A stretch of 64,000 bases of DNA from assembly GCF_035582795.1 (NCBI RefSeq), contig NW_027445653.1:124001-188000 (forward strand). Direction: 5' to 3'. Position numbers and translations under genes: made by a program. This DNA comes from Mycteria americana. Taxonomy: Eukaryota > Chordata > Aves > Ciconiiformes > Ciconiidae. A model generated the notes under the pieces. The model saw only the letters and a list, made by a program, of their open reading frames with translations, had not been told where the DNA came from and did not search any database. Shown piece after piece: positions 44,650 through 56,327 of the stretch (positions are counted from its first letter, which is position 1; each line of letters opens with the position of its first letter).

Positions 44650-45585
44650 TTATTGCTGCTGAAAGACTATGGATTGAATGAGCTTCTTCAGTGCATCTGT
44701 GAGCTCCTGGTTCCTCATGCTGTAGATGAGGGGGTTCACTGCTGGAGGAACCACTGAGTACAGAACAGCCACCACCAGATCCAGGGATGGGGAGGAGATG
44801 GAGGGGGGCTTCAGGCAGGCAACCATGGCAGTGCTGATAAACAGGGAGACCACGATCAGGTGAGGGATGCAGGTGGAAAAGGCTTTGTGCTGTCCCTGCT
44901 CAGAGGGGATGCTCAGCATGGCCCTGAAGATCCACACATAGGACAGCACAATGAAAACAAAACACCCAAATGCTAAATAGGCAGTAACCACAAGAAGCCT
45001 AACTTCCCTGAGGTAGGAGTGTGAGCAGGAGAGCTTGAGGATCTGGGGGATTTCACAGAAGAACTGGTCCAGCCCATTGCCTTGGCAAAGGGGCATGGAA
45101 AACGTATTGGCCGTGTGCAGCACAGCATTGAGAAACCCACTGCCCCAGGCAGCTGCTGCCATGTGGACACAAGCTCTGCTGCCCAGGAGGGTCCCGTAGT
45201 GCAGGGGTTTGCAGATGGCCAGACAGCGATCGTATGCCATTACTGTGAGGAGAGAATATCCTGCTGTGATCAAGAAAAGGAAGAAAAAGACTTGAGCAGC
45301 ACATCCTGCATAGGAGATGGCCTTGGTGTCCCACAGCGAGTTGGCCATGGATTTGGGGACAGTAATGGAGATGGAGCCCATGTCAAGAACAGAGAGGTTG
45401 AGGAGGAAGAAGTACATGGGGCTGTGGAGGTGGTGGTCACAAGCTACGGCGGTGATGATGAGGCCGTTGCTCAGGAGGGCAGCCAGGTAGATGCCCAGGA
45501 AGAGCCAGAAGTGCAAGAGCTGCAGCTCCCGTGTGTCTGCAAATGCCAGGAGGAGGAACTGGGTGATGGAGCTGATGTTGGACAT
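44650..45585 (-). CDS. OR-5: olfactory receptor, OR14-like; open, with altered DRY motif
   Basis: Odorant receptor of 311 residues from the start MSNISSITQF. The frame is open 29 codons further upstream, but that extension is not shared by the paralogues and includes a probable splice acceptor, so the inner start is used. PMYFFL, the ECL2 cysteines with FFCEIPQIL, KAFSTCIPHL and NPLIYSMRNQEL are present; the tail ends FQQQ. Oddities: the motif reads MAYDRCLAIC, with Tyr121 changed to Cys (45223-45225), and Gly39 of the TM1 GN pair is Ser (45469-45471). Several further private changes (for example VWIFRAMLSIPSEQGQHK) suggest relaxed constraint. It is a direct duplicate of OR-3 and may still be functional. 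Confidence 0.93.
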   Translation of the reverse strand: MSNISSITQFLLLAFADTRELQLLHFWLFLGIYLAALLSNGLIITAVACDHHLHSPMYFFLLNLSVLDMGSISITVPKSMANSLWDTKAISYAGCAAQVFFFLFLITAGYSLLTVMAYDRCLAICKPLHYGTLLGSRACVHMAAAAWGSGFLNAVLHTANTFSMPLCQGNGLDQFFCEIPQILKLSCSHSYLREVRLLVVTAYLAFGCFVFIVLSYVWIFRAMLSIPSEQGQHKAFSTCIPHLIVVSLFISTAMVACLKPPSISSPSLDLVVAVLYSVVPPAVNPLIYSMRNQELTDALKKLIQSIVFQQQ

Positions 45586-46850
45586 CTGCTGCCTCTGGGT
45601 GTGGAGCACAGAAAAAGGAGGAAAGGACAGTGACAAGTTAGGGGAGACTTCTCTGAGGGAAATCAAAGCCATTTCTCATACTATGCACTCCCCACCATTT
45701 TTCCAGTTCTATGAGACCTTCATTCAGCTCTGTGGATGGAGCTCTGGGTCGTGCTGGCTGAGTGTGCCAGGAGGAGCAGGACCTCTGCCCACTGGCTGCC
45801 ATGGAGTCAGCTCTGCTCTGCAGCAGTGGGTTCAAGGGGATGGTGTGGGCAGTCCTGGTGGTTGAATTTGTCAGATAAAACTGCTCCCAATGCAAAAGGG
45901 CTTGTCAGTATCTGCACTGCTATTGCTAAGAAACCACAATCGCAAAAGTGTTTGAGAGAGAGAGGGTTTTTCACAGCTCTCTGCCATCTCAGCTGGTTTT
46001 CTTGGATTTCAGAAAACATCATCATTTCTGCTGCACTCAGGGAGAGCAAAGGGAGCCCTGCGAGGCCAGGGGATTGCCTGTGGGTTAGTGCAGAGTGAGG
46101 GGAGCTGCTCTGTCCCTCTGTCTTGTTCCCAGCTGCCCTCTGCTTGTCCCTTTCTGAGACAGAGGGTAATCACACTCACATGTTAACCTGAAAAGACACC
46201 AGGCACTGCTGAGAGCAGAGAAATCCACTGCCGAGCACTAAGTGTCTCACCCTTTCTCAAGGTCTCAGCACCCCACTTGTAGCCAAGGACACACAGGGTT
46301 CATTTCACAAACCCAGCAGCATTTCCTTGGTCGTAGCTTCTCTGTGCTTCTCCATGGGGCATTCAGGTAACACCAAGATGCTATAGGACAGATTTGCATC
46401 CTGGAGGGAAGCTCACAGCTTGGAAGGACACCCCAAGGAGATACCCAAGGGTCCTAATGAGGGTATCTCAGTAAGGGAGAGTCAGCTCATTCGCTGGGGA
46501 ATGACACAGAGTGCATTGCCCACAGCCCCACAGGTTAGAGGACAGCTTGGACACTTCATTCCCATGGACTCACCTGCATGGGAGGAATCACAAGAGCAGC
46601 GGCAGTGCCTGACTCGGCTGCTGCAGCTCCCATCCCCAGAGAGCCTGACAGCAAGAACAAGATAACAATCACAATAACACAGACTGGTGGAAAAACAAGG
46701 AGAAATGCAGTGATGGTCTAGGTGAGAGAGGCACGTGGAGAGGCAGCCGGGCACTCAGGACAGCGTTACCCTCACCCAGCTGTGCACAACACTTCCCAGA
46801 CACTCACATTACTGGGCAGTTGCTCTCAGCCCTGTGCTGTGCAGAGGGAC
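45586..46850. repeat. 5' flank of OR-5
   Basis: Direct copy of 24263-25530. No gene. Confidence 0.65.
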
Positions 46851-46940
46851 ATGGGCATGTGGCTGGAGAGCTGCAGCACGGCTCTGCTGGAGCTCTGGCT
46901 GCAGAGGAGGTGGTTCACGCCTTGGACCCCACAGCCCTGA
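46851..46940 (+). other. 29-codon conserved ORF (copy U5)
   Basis: Begins MGMWLESC, ends TPWTPQP. GC replaces GT at the donor-like site, as in the OR-3 unit. Unknown product. Confidence 0.35.
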
Positions 46941-48107
46941 GGGCAGAGGCTTTGCTGGCTGGGACAGGAGGCGAGGGGACTTGCTCGGGGGAAGGGGTCT
47001 GCATTGGAGTGGATCACAGGGAAATTTTTGAATTCTCCCTCCCACAACATTTCTGGTTTTCATTTCCTCTCATTCCCTGATCATATCTCTGCTGCCTGGA
47101 GATTTTCCTCCTGGGAGGTGTTTCCCTGTCCCATGTCTTTCCCTGTCGACACTCACAGATCCCATCCCAACCTCTGTGCACTCCCCCTGGCCCTACAGAA
47201 ACCTGCCTTTATGCAGGGCACTGGCTGCATGCATGGTCCTGTTTGCAGGTGGAAAAGGGCAGGCAAGAAACACCCTGATGGGTGCAACACAGGTGAAGCT
47301 GGTGCTGTCACAGGCAGAGGAGTGGCTGAAGGCACTCTAGGAGGTTTGTGGCAGACCTGCTGATCACTCAAAGTTACAGCTCAGGAGTCTCAGTGACTTC
47401 TTCAAACTTGAGAGATCCGTTTTTCCAACTCCCCGTGCCCCCCAAATAGGAAATGAAAAACACAAATTCAGGAAAGCTCCTTATCTTTAACGTAGTCCCT
47501 GCCTTGACCTTCCCCTTGAAAAGTCCCCTCAGAAATGCCCTGGGGATGATCTGGAGCTGTGAGCAGCCCTGACCAACGCAGCACCCTCTTGACAGCAGAA
47601 GGACCCTCTCCTGCCAGCAGTTGCTTCTTCCACCCAGAGCTTCTCCCCGCACTGCTGCTGGCAGCTCCCCAGGTAAGCTGAGAGCTGACCCTGGCAGGAG
47701 ACAAAGGTCCTGCCCCAGCACACAGCCCCTGGGGTGCAGGGGCCCTGCTCTGAAGGACAGCCCTGGGCACCCCTGCCTGCACCCCCAGCTTCACACTCTG
47801 CAGCCATCCCCGGGTGAAGGCAGCCGACATGCCCCGTACCTCTGATGGTGCAGCAGGGAAGCCGTGCTCCAAAGCCAGTCATTTTCTCTGCACTGGGGAA
47901 ACTGTGAGAGCCCTCCTGGCAGATCCCGTAGGCTGTGGGATGTGCCAGCTTTAGGAGATCTTTCCAGGAACCACAGCTGCATTGCCCTGCAGGCAGAGAC
48001 TTACCAGGTAGAGGGCTGTGAAGGTCATTCTGCAAGTCAGCTCTCCTCTGTCCTCCCACTCCCATCTGCCTTTAACCTCTCTGTTACTTCCCTCACCCCC
48101 CTCAGTG
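46941..48107. repeat. Unit flank between conserved islands (U5)
   Basis: Direct copy of 25621-26816. No gene. Confidence 0.6.
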
Positions 48108-48370
48108 CCTGCAGGCAGTGCCCTCAGCCCTGCTGCCCTTTGCAGAGGAGCTGCTCCTGGGCAGAGCTGTCTCTCTGCAGCGCTGCCCGCTTGCCAGGAG
48201 CTCCCTCCATGCCAGGAGCCCAGCCCAGCTCAGCAGCAGAGGACCAGCCCAAGGCAGCACTTTCTCTGCCCCCTCTGGGCTCCCTCCAGGTGTCCCTGGG
48301 GCTGCAGGGGAACCTGCTGGGAAACAGGCTGAAGGCAGCACTCATGTTCCCTCCCTCAGCTGGGGAGAGA
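48108..48370 (+). other. Exon-like conserved island (copy U5)
   Basis: 48108-48358 is identical to 26817-27067. The 3' splice pattern (TTTAACCTCTCTG, pyrimidines, CCTGCAG) ends at 48114. Unknown product, opposite in direction to OR-5. Confidence 0.45.
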
Positions 48371-48989
48371 CACTTCTTTCCAGCAGAGTCATTTCTCCTC
48401 TCAGAGACAAAGTTCCATCTAAATATCACCTTTTTTGGTCTCATTGTTAGACAGGGCTCTCAGACAGTGGCAGGCAGGGATCTCCCTTACCCCTGCTGAG
48501 GGAAGGGATTCAGCTGAGTCCATGGAGCATCTCATCCTGCGTTTCCATTCCTCGTATTTGAAGGAGACTCAGCTCCCTCCCATGCCTGCCACAAACCCAC
48601 AGGAGGTGGGATTCCTCTGCCCTCTGTCCAGGAGTGCACAACATAGGCACCTGCATGGGAGCTCCTTCTCTCAGCTCCCTTGCTAATTAATGCAGATGGA
48701 GGGCAGCAGTGAGGTGTTCAGATGCAAATACCTGGTGACAGATGAGTTGCCAGTGGTGGCCCAAGATTCATGCAGGCAACTGCAAGCTCTAATGCAGAAG
48801 TTCATAAAGCCAGGGCAACATCTCAGGGATCATACAGGAGCCTGGTAGGAAATTCCTTTGGCCAAGTGAAATGACAGCTGCTGCCCAAATAAAGGCCAAA
48901 AGAACCTTTTCCCACTCAGTATGTTCATGGCAGTTTATAGAAGTATTCATATGAACGACTGCAGTCATGTCCCATAGGGAGAGCAGGAC
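48371..48989. repeat. Outer flank of the OR-5 unit
   Basis: Matches 27070-27690, then is cut at about 48985 by CR1. Confidence 0.55.
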
Positions 48990-49440
48990 CCGGCCCTGAG
49001 CCTTGTTGAACCTCATACAAAAGACCTCAGCCCATGGACCCAGCCTGTCCAGATCCCTCTGCAGAGCCTTCCTGCCCTCAGGCAGATCAACGCTGCCGCA
49101 CAACTTGGTGTTGTCTGCAAACTTACTGAGGGTGCACTCAATGCCCTCATCCAGATCATTGATAAAGATATTAAAGAGAACTGGCCCCAGAACTGAGCCC
49201 TGGGGAACACCACCTGTGACCAGCCGCCAACTGGATTTAACTCCAGTCACCACAACTCTTTGGGCCCGGCCATCCCGCCAGGTTGTTTTCCCAGAGAAGC
49301 TCATGCTCCTCCAAGCCATGAGCAGCCAGTTTCTCCAGGAGAATGCTGTGGGAAACATGGTCAAAGGCAGACAACATGCACAGCCTTTCCCTCATCCACT
49401 AAGTGCGTCACCTTGTCGTAGAAAGAGGTCAAGTTACTTG
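48990..49440 (-). mobile_element. CR1 LINE reverse transcriptase fragment
   Basis: Minus-strand frame (within 48789-49364) with [19 protein letters not shown], then [15 protein letters not shown] and ADNTKLCGS. The catalytic block is FADNTKL, with Asn for the second Asp. Fragment of the younger CR1 type, truncated at both ends; its right end abuts retroviral pol-like sequence. Confidence 0.8.
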
Positions 49441-49700
49441 TGTACAATCTATTTGTACTTTACAATTAAAAATGAAGTGTATCCCATCCCAGGTAGAAGC
49501 AAGTTTTCTGTTCTCCTCCTGCAGCGGCACCATAAAGAACATATCTTTTACATCTCCTACCACCATCTGGGGGTGAGTGGCAGCTTGGAAGGTGGCAGTT
49601 GAGGTACCAGTGTTTGGGACGGCAGCTGTAGGAGGAGCAGTGTTTGCATTTGACTTTCTGTAGTCTGTACTTAGGCACCATCTCCCATCTGCTTTTTAAC
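49441..49700 (-). pseudogene. Endogenous retrovirus pol-like fragment
   Basis: One minus-strand frame reads VVGDVKDMFFMVPLQEEN and then STWDGIHFIFNC, like the first catalytic region of retroviral reverse transcriptase (DLKD.FF..PL.... .F.W). Only this short stretch of pol is visible. It is truncated by CR1 on one side and joined to gag-like sequence on the other, so most of gag-pol is missing. No function expected. Confidence 0.55.
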
Positions 49701-51640
49701 TGGTCACACTGGGGAATTATATGGGGAGTGCGTTTGGGAGATAAGGTGTCTTTTTTCTAGGTCAGCTGTGACCTCCACAATACCCATCCCAGCAGCGGCA
49801 GAGAGAGGAGAGTGAGGGACATGGGTTATTGTTGAGTCAGGCAGCGTGGGGGCAGCTCACAGCAGTGAACTCTGCCAGTTCACTGACACCCATGGGGAGC
49901 TGCTCATTTTCACTCCGCTAACCAAGGACACTCCCGGCAGCCACAAGACCAAACACCACTGTCCAGTCCTTTCCAAACTCGTCCTTGTCATACCTCAAAG
50001 CCCAAACCATTTTCCTTCCCTGCAACTAATGCTAACTGGTGCCTTGATATCCTTTTCTCCCCTGGCAATCACCAGTTTACTTTGGCTATGGGGAACGTTT
50101 CACTTTGGCCCATAAATCCTGTTATTTAACCCTGTCTTGGGCAGCCTTAACATTACTTCTTTGGGCATCCAAACTTGAAATTATTAACATTTTATCTCCC
50201 ATGTATATTGAAAATGTTACTAGTAATCTTTGGCAGCCCATTGGGACATAGATAAGAGAGCCGTCTGTGTTATCCCATTGATGAGCTTCCATCAGGGGGT
50301 TTATGAGATTGGAGCAAGTGTCCGGGGTTCTGGGGAGCCTGTCTTACTTGCCGGAGTACGTACTTACTTACTCTGCTGTCTGCATCAGCTTGGGATTGTC
50401 CTGCTGGTGTTGGTTCATCCCTCCCCATTTCTCGACGATGATTTACAGTGCTATGCACTAAGTCTGCCCAGGTCGGGATGGGTCAAAGCTGGGCTTGGCT
50501 GCTCTGACCCTCCGGAGCGTGATGTTGTATGTTTTGTCTTATTTCATCCCTCTTTGCAATGAGGTACGATTGTCAGGCAGCAGGGGCTCCCCTTAGCAGG
50601 GGTCTCATGGCTGGGGGGTCTACACAGGCAGAGAGAGGGTAATTACCATGTGCACCCCTGTCGTTCACAGCCTGCAGGCAGGCTGCTTTTGTAACGGCAG
50701 TAGAAAGCTCGCTTCATGATCGTATTGGCATAGCAGTGGCTCCCCTCTATCCCAAGGCTCTGTGCCCCTGCCCAATAAGCTACTCAGCGTGTAATGGAGT
50801 GTGGCTCAGCATTAGGGGCTGCTCCCTTGTTCAAGAACACTCCTGGTCCCCCAAAGCCATCCGCTTTGCCTTGCTCTAACATCATATGCTCTCCTCCGGT
50901 TAAGGAGGCACAGCACAGATGTTCAGTCTCGCTCTCGCCAGGCTTCTGCCCATATTTTTCATGCAGATTGGCCAATTGAAGGGGGTCCCATGGAATGGTC
51001 CTTGTGCTATTTCTCTGGTTGCCCCCTTGAAGTCCAGCAGATATCTCAGTTTTAATAATAGGGGCTACCTTAAATTCTGATTCATCTCATTCACTCTCAT
51101 CCCTAAGTTCTTGGTTGGGGTTCTCCCAAATATCTCCATCCCAATCTTCTGGGGGGACACAATTAGCTTACAAATTTTTAGAGGATCTGGTGTGTTGGGG
51201 GGCCTGAAATATCATGAATTCGGATTTATCCTCTACCTTCCTGCGTTTTTCTTTTTCCTCCCCCAGTTGTTTCAGCAATTGACCTATTTGCAGAGATAAC
51301 AGCATTTCTGGTTGCTTTCTTTGTTCACCCTCACCTTGTAACACTCTCATTTCCTGATCTTTACATTCCTTACACTGATACGCAGCTCCCAAACACGTTA
51401 TCAACTTTTCACATATTATTCCCTTCTCTTTACCATCTTTTCTTTTCCCTGCTGCGAGGTTTAATTGTTTCTCCATCCTATTCCAGTTATCCCACTTTTC
51501 ATGCACCCAATCATCCACAAATTTCGGTGAAGAGTTACCTTCATGCTTCCGTAAGTATGCGAGGACTGAGTCTGCCACCCTGCAGACTACACCAATTTTT
51601 GTCGCAGGTGAATTATTAAGAGAAGTCATTGTTGTGGGGT
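49701..51640 (-). pseudogene. Endogenous retrovirus gag-like region (copy B, longer)
   Basis: The minus strand holds three separated pieces: an N-terminal coiled-coil-rich frame (51168-51629, starting MTSLNNSPATK), a piece with HEKYGQKPGESETE and SLTGG (50784-50975), and a piece with QWDNTDGSLIYVPMGCQRLL (about 50200-50285). Stops and shifts separate them. Order and orientation fit a degenerate gag running into the pol fragment at 49441-49700. Only the N-terminal piece recurs in copy A (3955-4350), so the rest lies outside the duplicated block. Retroviral class not assigned. Confidence 0.5.
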
Positions 51641-51900
51641 TTACTAAAAGATTTTATTAATGATTAAACAATGATCAAATGACAATTAATTTATGATTGA
51701 ATGAAAATTAAATGATAATCAAATGGTGATTAAGCAATAATTGAATGGTAGTTAAACAGTAATTAAACAGTGATTTGACAATGATTTGACAATGATTGAA
51801 ATTATAATTTCGATGATAATTTACATGATGATTAGATGATTTAGACAATGAGTTAGACATTACTCAAACACTCTGCTACTTACTATGATTCTAATATTTA
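51641..51900. repeat. AT-rich degenerate repeat tract (copy B)
   Basis: Copy of the tract at 4435-4670. Confidence 0.6.
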
Positions 51901-53413
51901 ATCTATAGCTGGATACATAAATAAATTTTGGTAGTATAAAATATACCTTTAGGCCTAATGTAAAATGTCACCTGCCTCGTTATAGATATCAGGTACCAGG
52001 TAAGGGGTCTCTCAGCCTTGAGGAATACCCTTGAGAAGTGTCCCTGCTCAAAGGGCAGATCATCGCCATGCAACCTGTTGCCGTACAGGAAACCTCAATG
52101 GCCTCGGGGAGGCTACAAATATTTATAGCACACAGGGATGGACTCGTAGTCAAACCCTCCTTTGGTGTCTGTGCAGGAGGGCAGCTGTAGCAGTTTTACT
52201 TCTGTCCACTCCCAGCTCGGGCTGGTACTCTTCGCTCCTGATAAGACGTGGCCGAGACTCCTTAGTGGCTGAGAAGATATGGCCTAGCACAGCTCTCACA
52301 GTTTGCACAGCAGGACTGATTTCAGTCAGGGCCACTTGTTGGTGATGCTTGAACCAAAGTACTGTTCACTAATTCAGAGTGGGTGCATCCGTCACGGTGT
52401 CCTGAACCCCTCTCCACTCTCATGTCCCTTTGCCTGCTGGCTCCTCACAGCCTCTCCTGGCATTGCAGAGTCCTCAGTAGCCCACGGGCTCCTCAGGTTC
52501 ACCTTTTCCTCTGGAAGAACCTACCTTATGACATTACACATTTTATGAGGAGCCACTCACTGCCCACCCAGACTCATACGCTGTCCCTGGGGTTTCCCTG
52601 ACACCTCCTGGCAGTTCCTGATTTCTCTCCAGGCCAGCATCTGCCATCATCCCCACCAGAGGTGTGACAGTGCCAGGCAGATAAGTCAAAGACCAGTTGC
52701 TGTCTTCTCGGCCATGTGCAACCAAGAAGGGAGCTCTCCATCCAACCCTCAGTCCCTAACATATCATGCTGGGCTCTTAGCTTGTCCCTCTGAATCTGTC
52801 AAAAAACCAAGAACAGCAAGAGGCCTGTTTTGGGAGCAGCTCCTTGGGTGTATTCCTGACACCAGCTTTGGAAGAGGCACCCAGTCGTCTGGCCCTGTCC
52901 TGAGGAGCCCCTTTGGTGACGGTGGTGCTGGCAGGGAAGCCAGCTCTGACACAGTGGTTCACATGGCCTGCTCCTCCTGCAGCCACAGGCATGCCACTGT
53001 GGAGGCAACAGGACTGTCACAAGTTACATGAGACCTTAGGGCTTACACAAATGCAAGGGCACAGCAGGACAGGGGGGAAGAGAGGAGGCACCAGCACGGG
53101 AAAGACCCGGTCCTGCTATTGTCCATGTCCACACAAGATATAAGTGATGGGAGCTGAGGCAAATAATTTTCTGCTGGTTTCTTTATTGTGTTTCTCACAG
53201 GGAGCCTGCCTCCACATGTATAAGAGGTTTTGGGTCAAAAAGAAAAAAAAGTAGGAGGGCAAAAATAGTATTATATAAAGGGAAATTATATCATCAAAGC
53301 CATAAACAAAAAAAGAAAGAAAGCAAGAAAGAAAACAAAACAAAACAAAACAAAAGTTTTGGCATTTCCTGAGATACCCTGGTAGTGCTGTGAAGTTAAT
53401 GAGCATCTTATTG
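51901..53413. repeat. 3' flank of OR-6
   Basis: Nearly identical to 4680-6206. Simple sequence of GAAA and AAAAC words lies at 53315-53357. No gene. Confidence 0.6.
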
Positions 53414-54346
53414 CTACTGCAGTAGGATGTATTGAAATAGTTTCCGCAGGGCAACCCTGAGGTCCTGGTTCCTCATGCTGTAGATGAGGGGGTTCACTGC
53501 TGGAGGAACCACCGAGTATAGAACAGCTACCACCAGATCCATGGATGGAGAGGAGATGGAGGGGGGCTTCAGGTAGGCAAATGTGCCAGTGCTGAGAAAC
53601 AAGGAGACCACAGCCAGGTGAGGGAGGCACGTGGAGAAGGCTTTGTACCGTCCCTGCTCAGAGGGGATCCTCAGCACGGACCTGAAGATCTGCACATAGG
53701 ACAGCACAATGTAAACAAAGCATCCAAAATAAAGAAAAATGCTAAGCACAAGCAGCCCAACTTCCCTCATGTAGGAACGTGAGCAGGAGAGCTTGAGGAT
53801 CTGGTGGATTTCACAGAAGAACTGGTCCAGCCCATTGCCGTGGCAGAGTGGTAGTGCAAATATATTGGCCGTGTGCAGCACAGCAGTGAGAAACCCACTG
53901 CCCCAGGCAGCTGCTACCATTTTGAGACAAGCTCTGCTGTCCAGGAGGGTCCCGTAGTGCAGAGGTTTGCAGATGGCCAAGTAACGATCATATGCCATTA
54001 CTGTGAGGAGAGAATACTCTGCTGTGGTTAAGAAGACGAAGAAAAAGACTTGTACAACACATCCTGCATAGGAGATATGCCTGGTGTCCCACAGGGAATT
54101 GGCCATGGATTTGGGGACAGTGGTGGAGATGGAGCCCAGGTCAAGAATAGAGAGGTTGAGGAGGAAGAAGTACATGGGGGTTTGGAGGCGGTGGTCGCAG
54201 GCTACAGCAGTGATGATGAGGCCATTGCCCAGGAGGGCAGCCAGGTAGATGCCCAGGAAGAGCCAGAATCGCAAGAGCTGCAGCTCCTTCCGTGTGTCCA
54301 TGAACGTCAGGAGGAGGAACTGGGTGATGGAGCTGCTGTTGGACAT
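53414..54346 (-). CDS. OR-6: olfactory receptor, OR14-like; intact
   Basis: Odorant receptor of 310 residues, the paralogue of OR-2 in the second copy of the block. Start MSNSSSITQF. All main motifs are present: GN, PMYFFL, MAYDRYLAIC, the ECL2 cysteines, KAFSTCLPHL and NPLIYSMRNQDL. Differences from the other members: one extra codon (Lys20, 54287-54289) in the N-terminal segment, and FFCEIHQIL with His where all others have Pro. It differs from OR-2 at many positions although the flanks of the two genes are nearly identical, which is unusual for a recent duplicate. Probably functional; ligand unknown. Confidence 0.94.
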   Translation of the reverse strand: MSNSSSITQFLLLTFMDTRKELQLLRFWLFLGIYLAALLGNGLIITAVACDHRLQTPMYFFLLNLSILDLGSISTTVPKSMANSLWDTRHISYAGCVVQVFFFVFLTTAEYSLLTVMAYDRYLAICKPLHYGTLLDSRACLKMVAAAWGSGFLTAVLHTANIFALPLCHGNGLDQFFCEIHQILKLSCSRSYMREVGLLVLSIFLYFGCFVYIVLSYVQIFRSVLRIPSEQGRYKAFSTCLPHLAVVSLFLSTGTFAYLKPPSISSPSMDLVVAVLYSVVPPAVNPLIYSMRNQDLRVALRKLFQYILLQ

Positions 54347-55624
54347 CTGCTTACTCTGTGCAAAGGGCCTGGTCAAGGAGGAAAAAGCAGTGACAAGTGA
54401 GGAGAGACTTCTCTGAGTGAAACCTATTCCATGTCTCAGAGAAACAGCCCTCGTGGCCTCTGTCTTTCCAGGACGGCCTTCATGCAGCTCCCTGGCTTGA
54501 GCTCTGGTCTGTGCTGGGTTGGGGGGTAGTGGGGAGCAGGGGACTCTTCTGTGGAGGAATCAGTCCTGCTGTGCAGCCACAGCTAAACAGGAACCAGGAG
54601 TGATCTCAGGGTCAATTTACTCATGGCTTCAAAGAGCTTTTCAGCATTGTCCTTCCCAATTCACCCAACTGCAGAAGCGAGGTGGAGGGCTTTTTTTTTG
54701 TTTATTTTGCTCCTGTTGCCCCTCTCACATCTGGGGAGTGTTTTCTGAAGGCAGAAATCCTTGGCATCTCTGCTACACCACAAGTGCTACACTGAGAGTC
54801 CTGAGAGGCAGAAGGACAGACCCTTAGTGCAGATGGAGGAGAGCTGGTCTGTCCATCAGTCTTGCTCCCAGCTGTCCTTGGCTCACACCTCTTTGGTCTG
54901 GATGGTGATCACACTCAGATGTTCCCCTGAAAGGAAATTGGATTCTGCTGGGATCAGGTGAATCCAGCCTGAAAGGGCAGATGATCTCCACCCTCCCCTC
55001 CCCAGGGAAGAGCTGTGCTCTTCTGGATGCCCTAAAAATGGGTTGTCCTTAACGGACAGTCAGCCTTATCCCCATGCCATGGACTGCTTTGCCCAGTGCC
55101 CCACAGAGCTGCCTTGCACCCACGGAAACATGAGCATGGCAGGACCTGCAGGATCAGCTGCTGAGCTGCAGCTGAAACCCCCTTTCCCAGAGAGCCTGAA
55201 AACAAGAGCAGCAGCACCAGGGAGGGGTGGGGAAACCAAGAGAAAAGCCCCAGTGCTTGTGCCAAGGGAAGCAGGGCCAGGACGGACAGACAGGCACTCG
55301 GGAGAGTCTCCTCTGCTGCAGAGGAGGCAACTCCTGCCCTGGAAGCCCTGACCTTGAGGGCAGAGGCTCTGCTGGGTGGGAGAAGAGCCCAGGGGGCCTT
55401 GACTGGGGAAAAGGCATGCTCACTGAAGGGCTGGGAGGGAGGTGCCCAGATCCCCCTCAGCCTTTGCCGTCAGCACTTTCCTCTCAGTCCCTGCCCTTGT
55501 CTCTGCTGCCTGGAGCTGTCCCTGCCAGGAGCCGTTTCTCTGTCCCCATGTCTCCTCCCTGCCAGTGCTCACAGAGCCCATCCCACGCACTGGGTGCTTC
55601 AGCTCTGCGTTGCAGACTCCTCCT
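54347..55624. repeat. 5' flank of OR-6
   Basis: Nearly identical to 7143-8429. Homology to block A then jumps from 8429 to 14635. Confidence 0.7.
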
Positions 55625-56327
55625 GTCAGATCAATACCGTGAATGTGGCCAGTCCATGTAACACACTCGTCTATAAGGTTTGGGGTAACTGGGCCTCCAT
55701 TTTTTCCAGCAGAGGTGGGCACTACCTGGGTCCATGAACAAATAGGTGTACCTGGGCCACAGATTTAGGACAAGGCACGTTGGCTAAGCTAGCCCAGTGC
55801 TTTAAAGTTACTGAGAGGTTCACAACCCCCTTCCGTATGTGGCAATTAATACATCAGGTTTCTCCAGTACCCTCAGATGAGGATGTCCTCATCCTGCTGG
55901 ACCAGCTGATGAAGTATAGACTAGAGAAGTACACGGTGAGGTGGACTGAAGACTGGCTGAACTGCTGGGATCAAGGGGTTGTGACTGTGGCATGAAGTTC
56001 AGCCAGAGTCCAGTAAACAGCGGTGTACCCCAGGGTCAACAGTGAGTCCAGTTCTCTTCAACACCTTCATTAATGATCTGGATGATGGGGCAGAGTGCAG
56101 TCTCAGCACGTCTGATGATGATACGGAACTGAGAGGAAGGACTGGTGTGCTGCTGTTTGGAGGGACCTGGACAGGCTGGAGAAATGGGCTGAAAGGAACC
56201 TCAGGTTCATCCAAGGGAAGTGCAAAGTCCTGCTCCGGTACCATGCCCCAGGATATGTTGGGGCTGACTGGCTAGAGCGAAACTGCAGAGAAGGACCTGG
56301 GACACCAAGCTGAACAGGAGCTGGGGC
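55625..56327 (+). mobile_element. Old CR1 LINE fragment (copy B)
   Basis: Copy of 14635-15333, with [24 protein letters not shown] and DDDTEL in the plus-strand frames. CR1 proper from about 55870. Confidence 0.7.

Noticed and set aside
45586-45672. 29-codon N-terminal extension of OR-5
   Set aside because: Not shared by the paralogues; includes the probable splice acceptor just before the MSN start.
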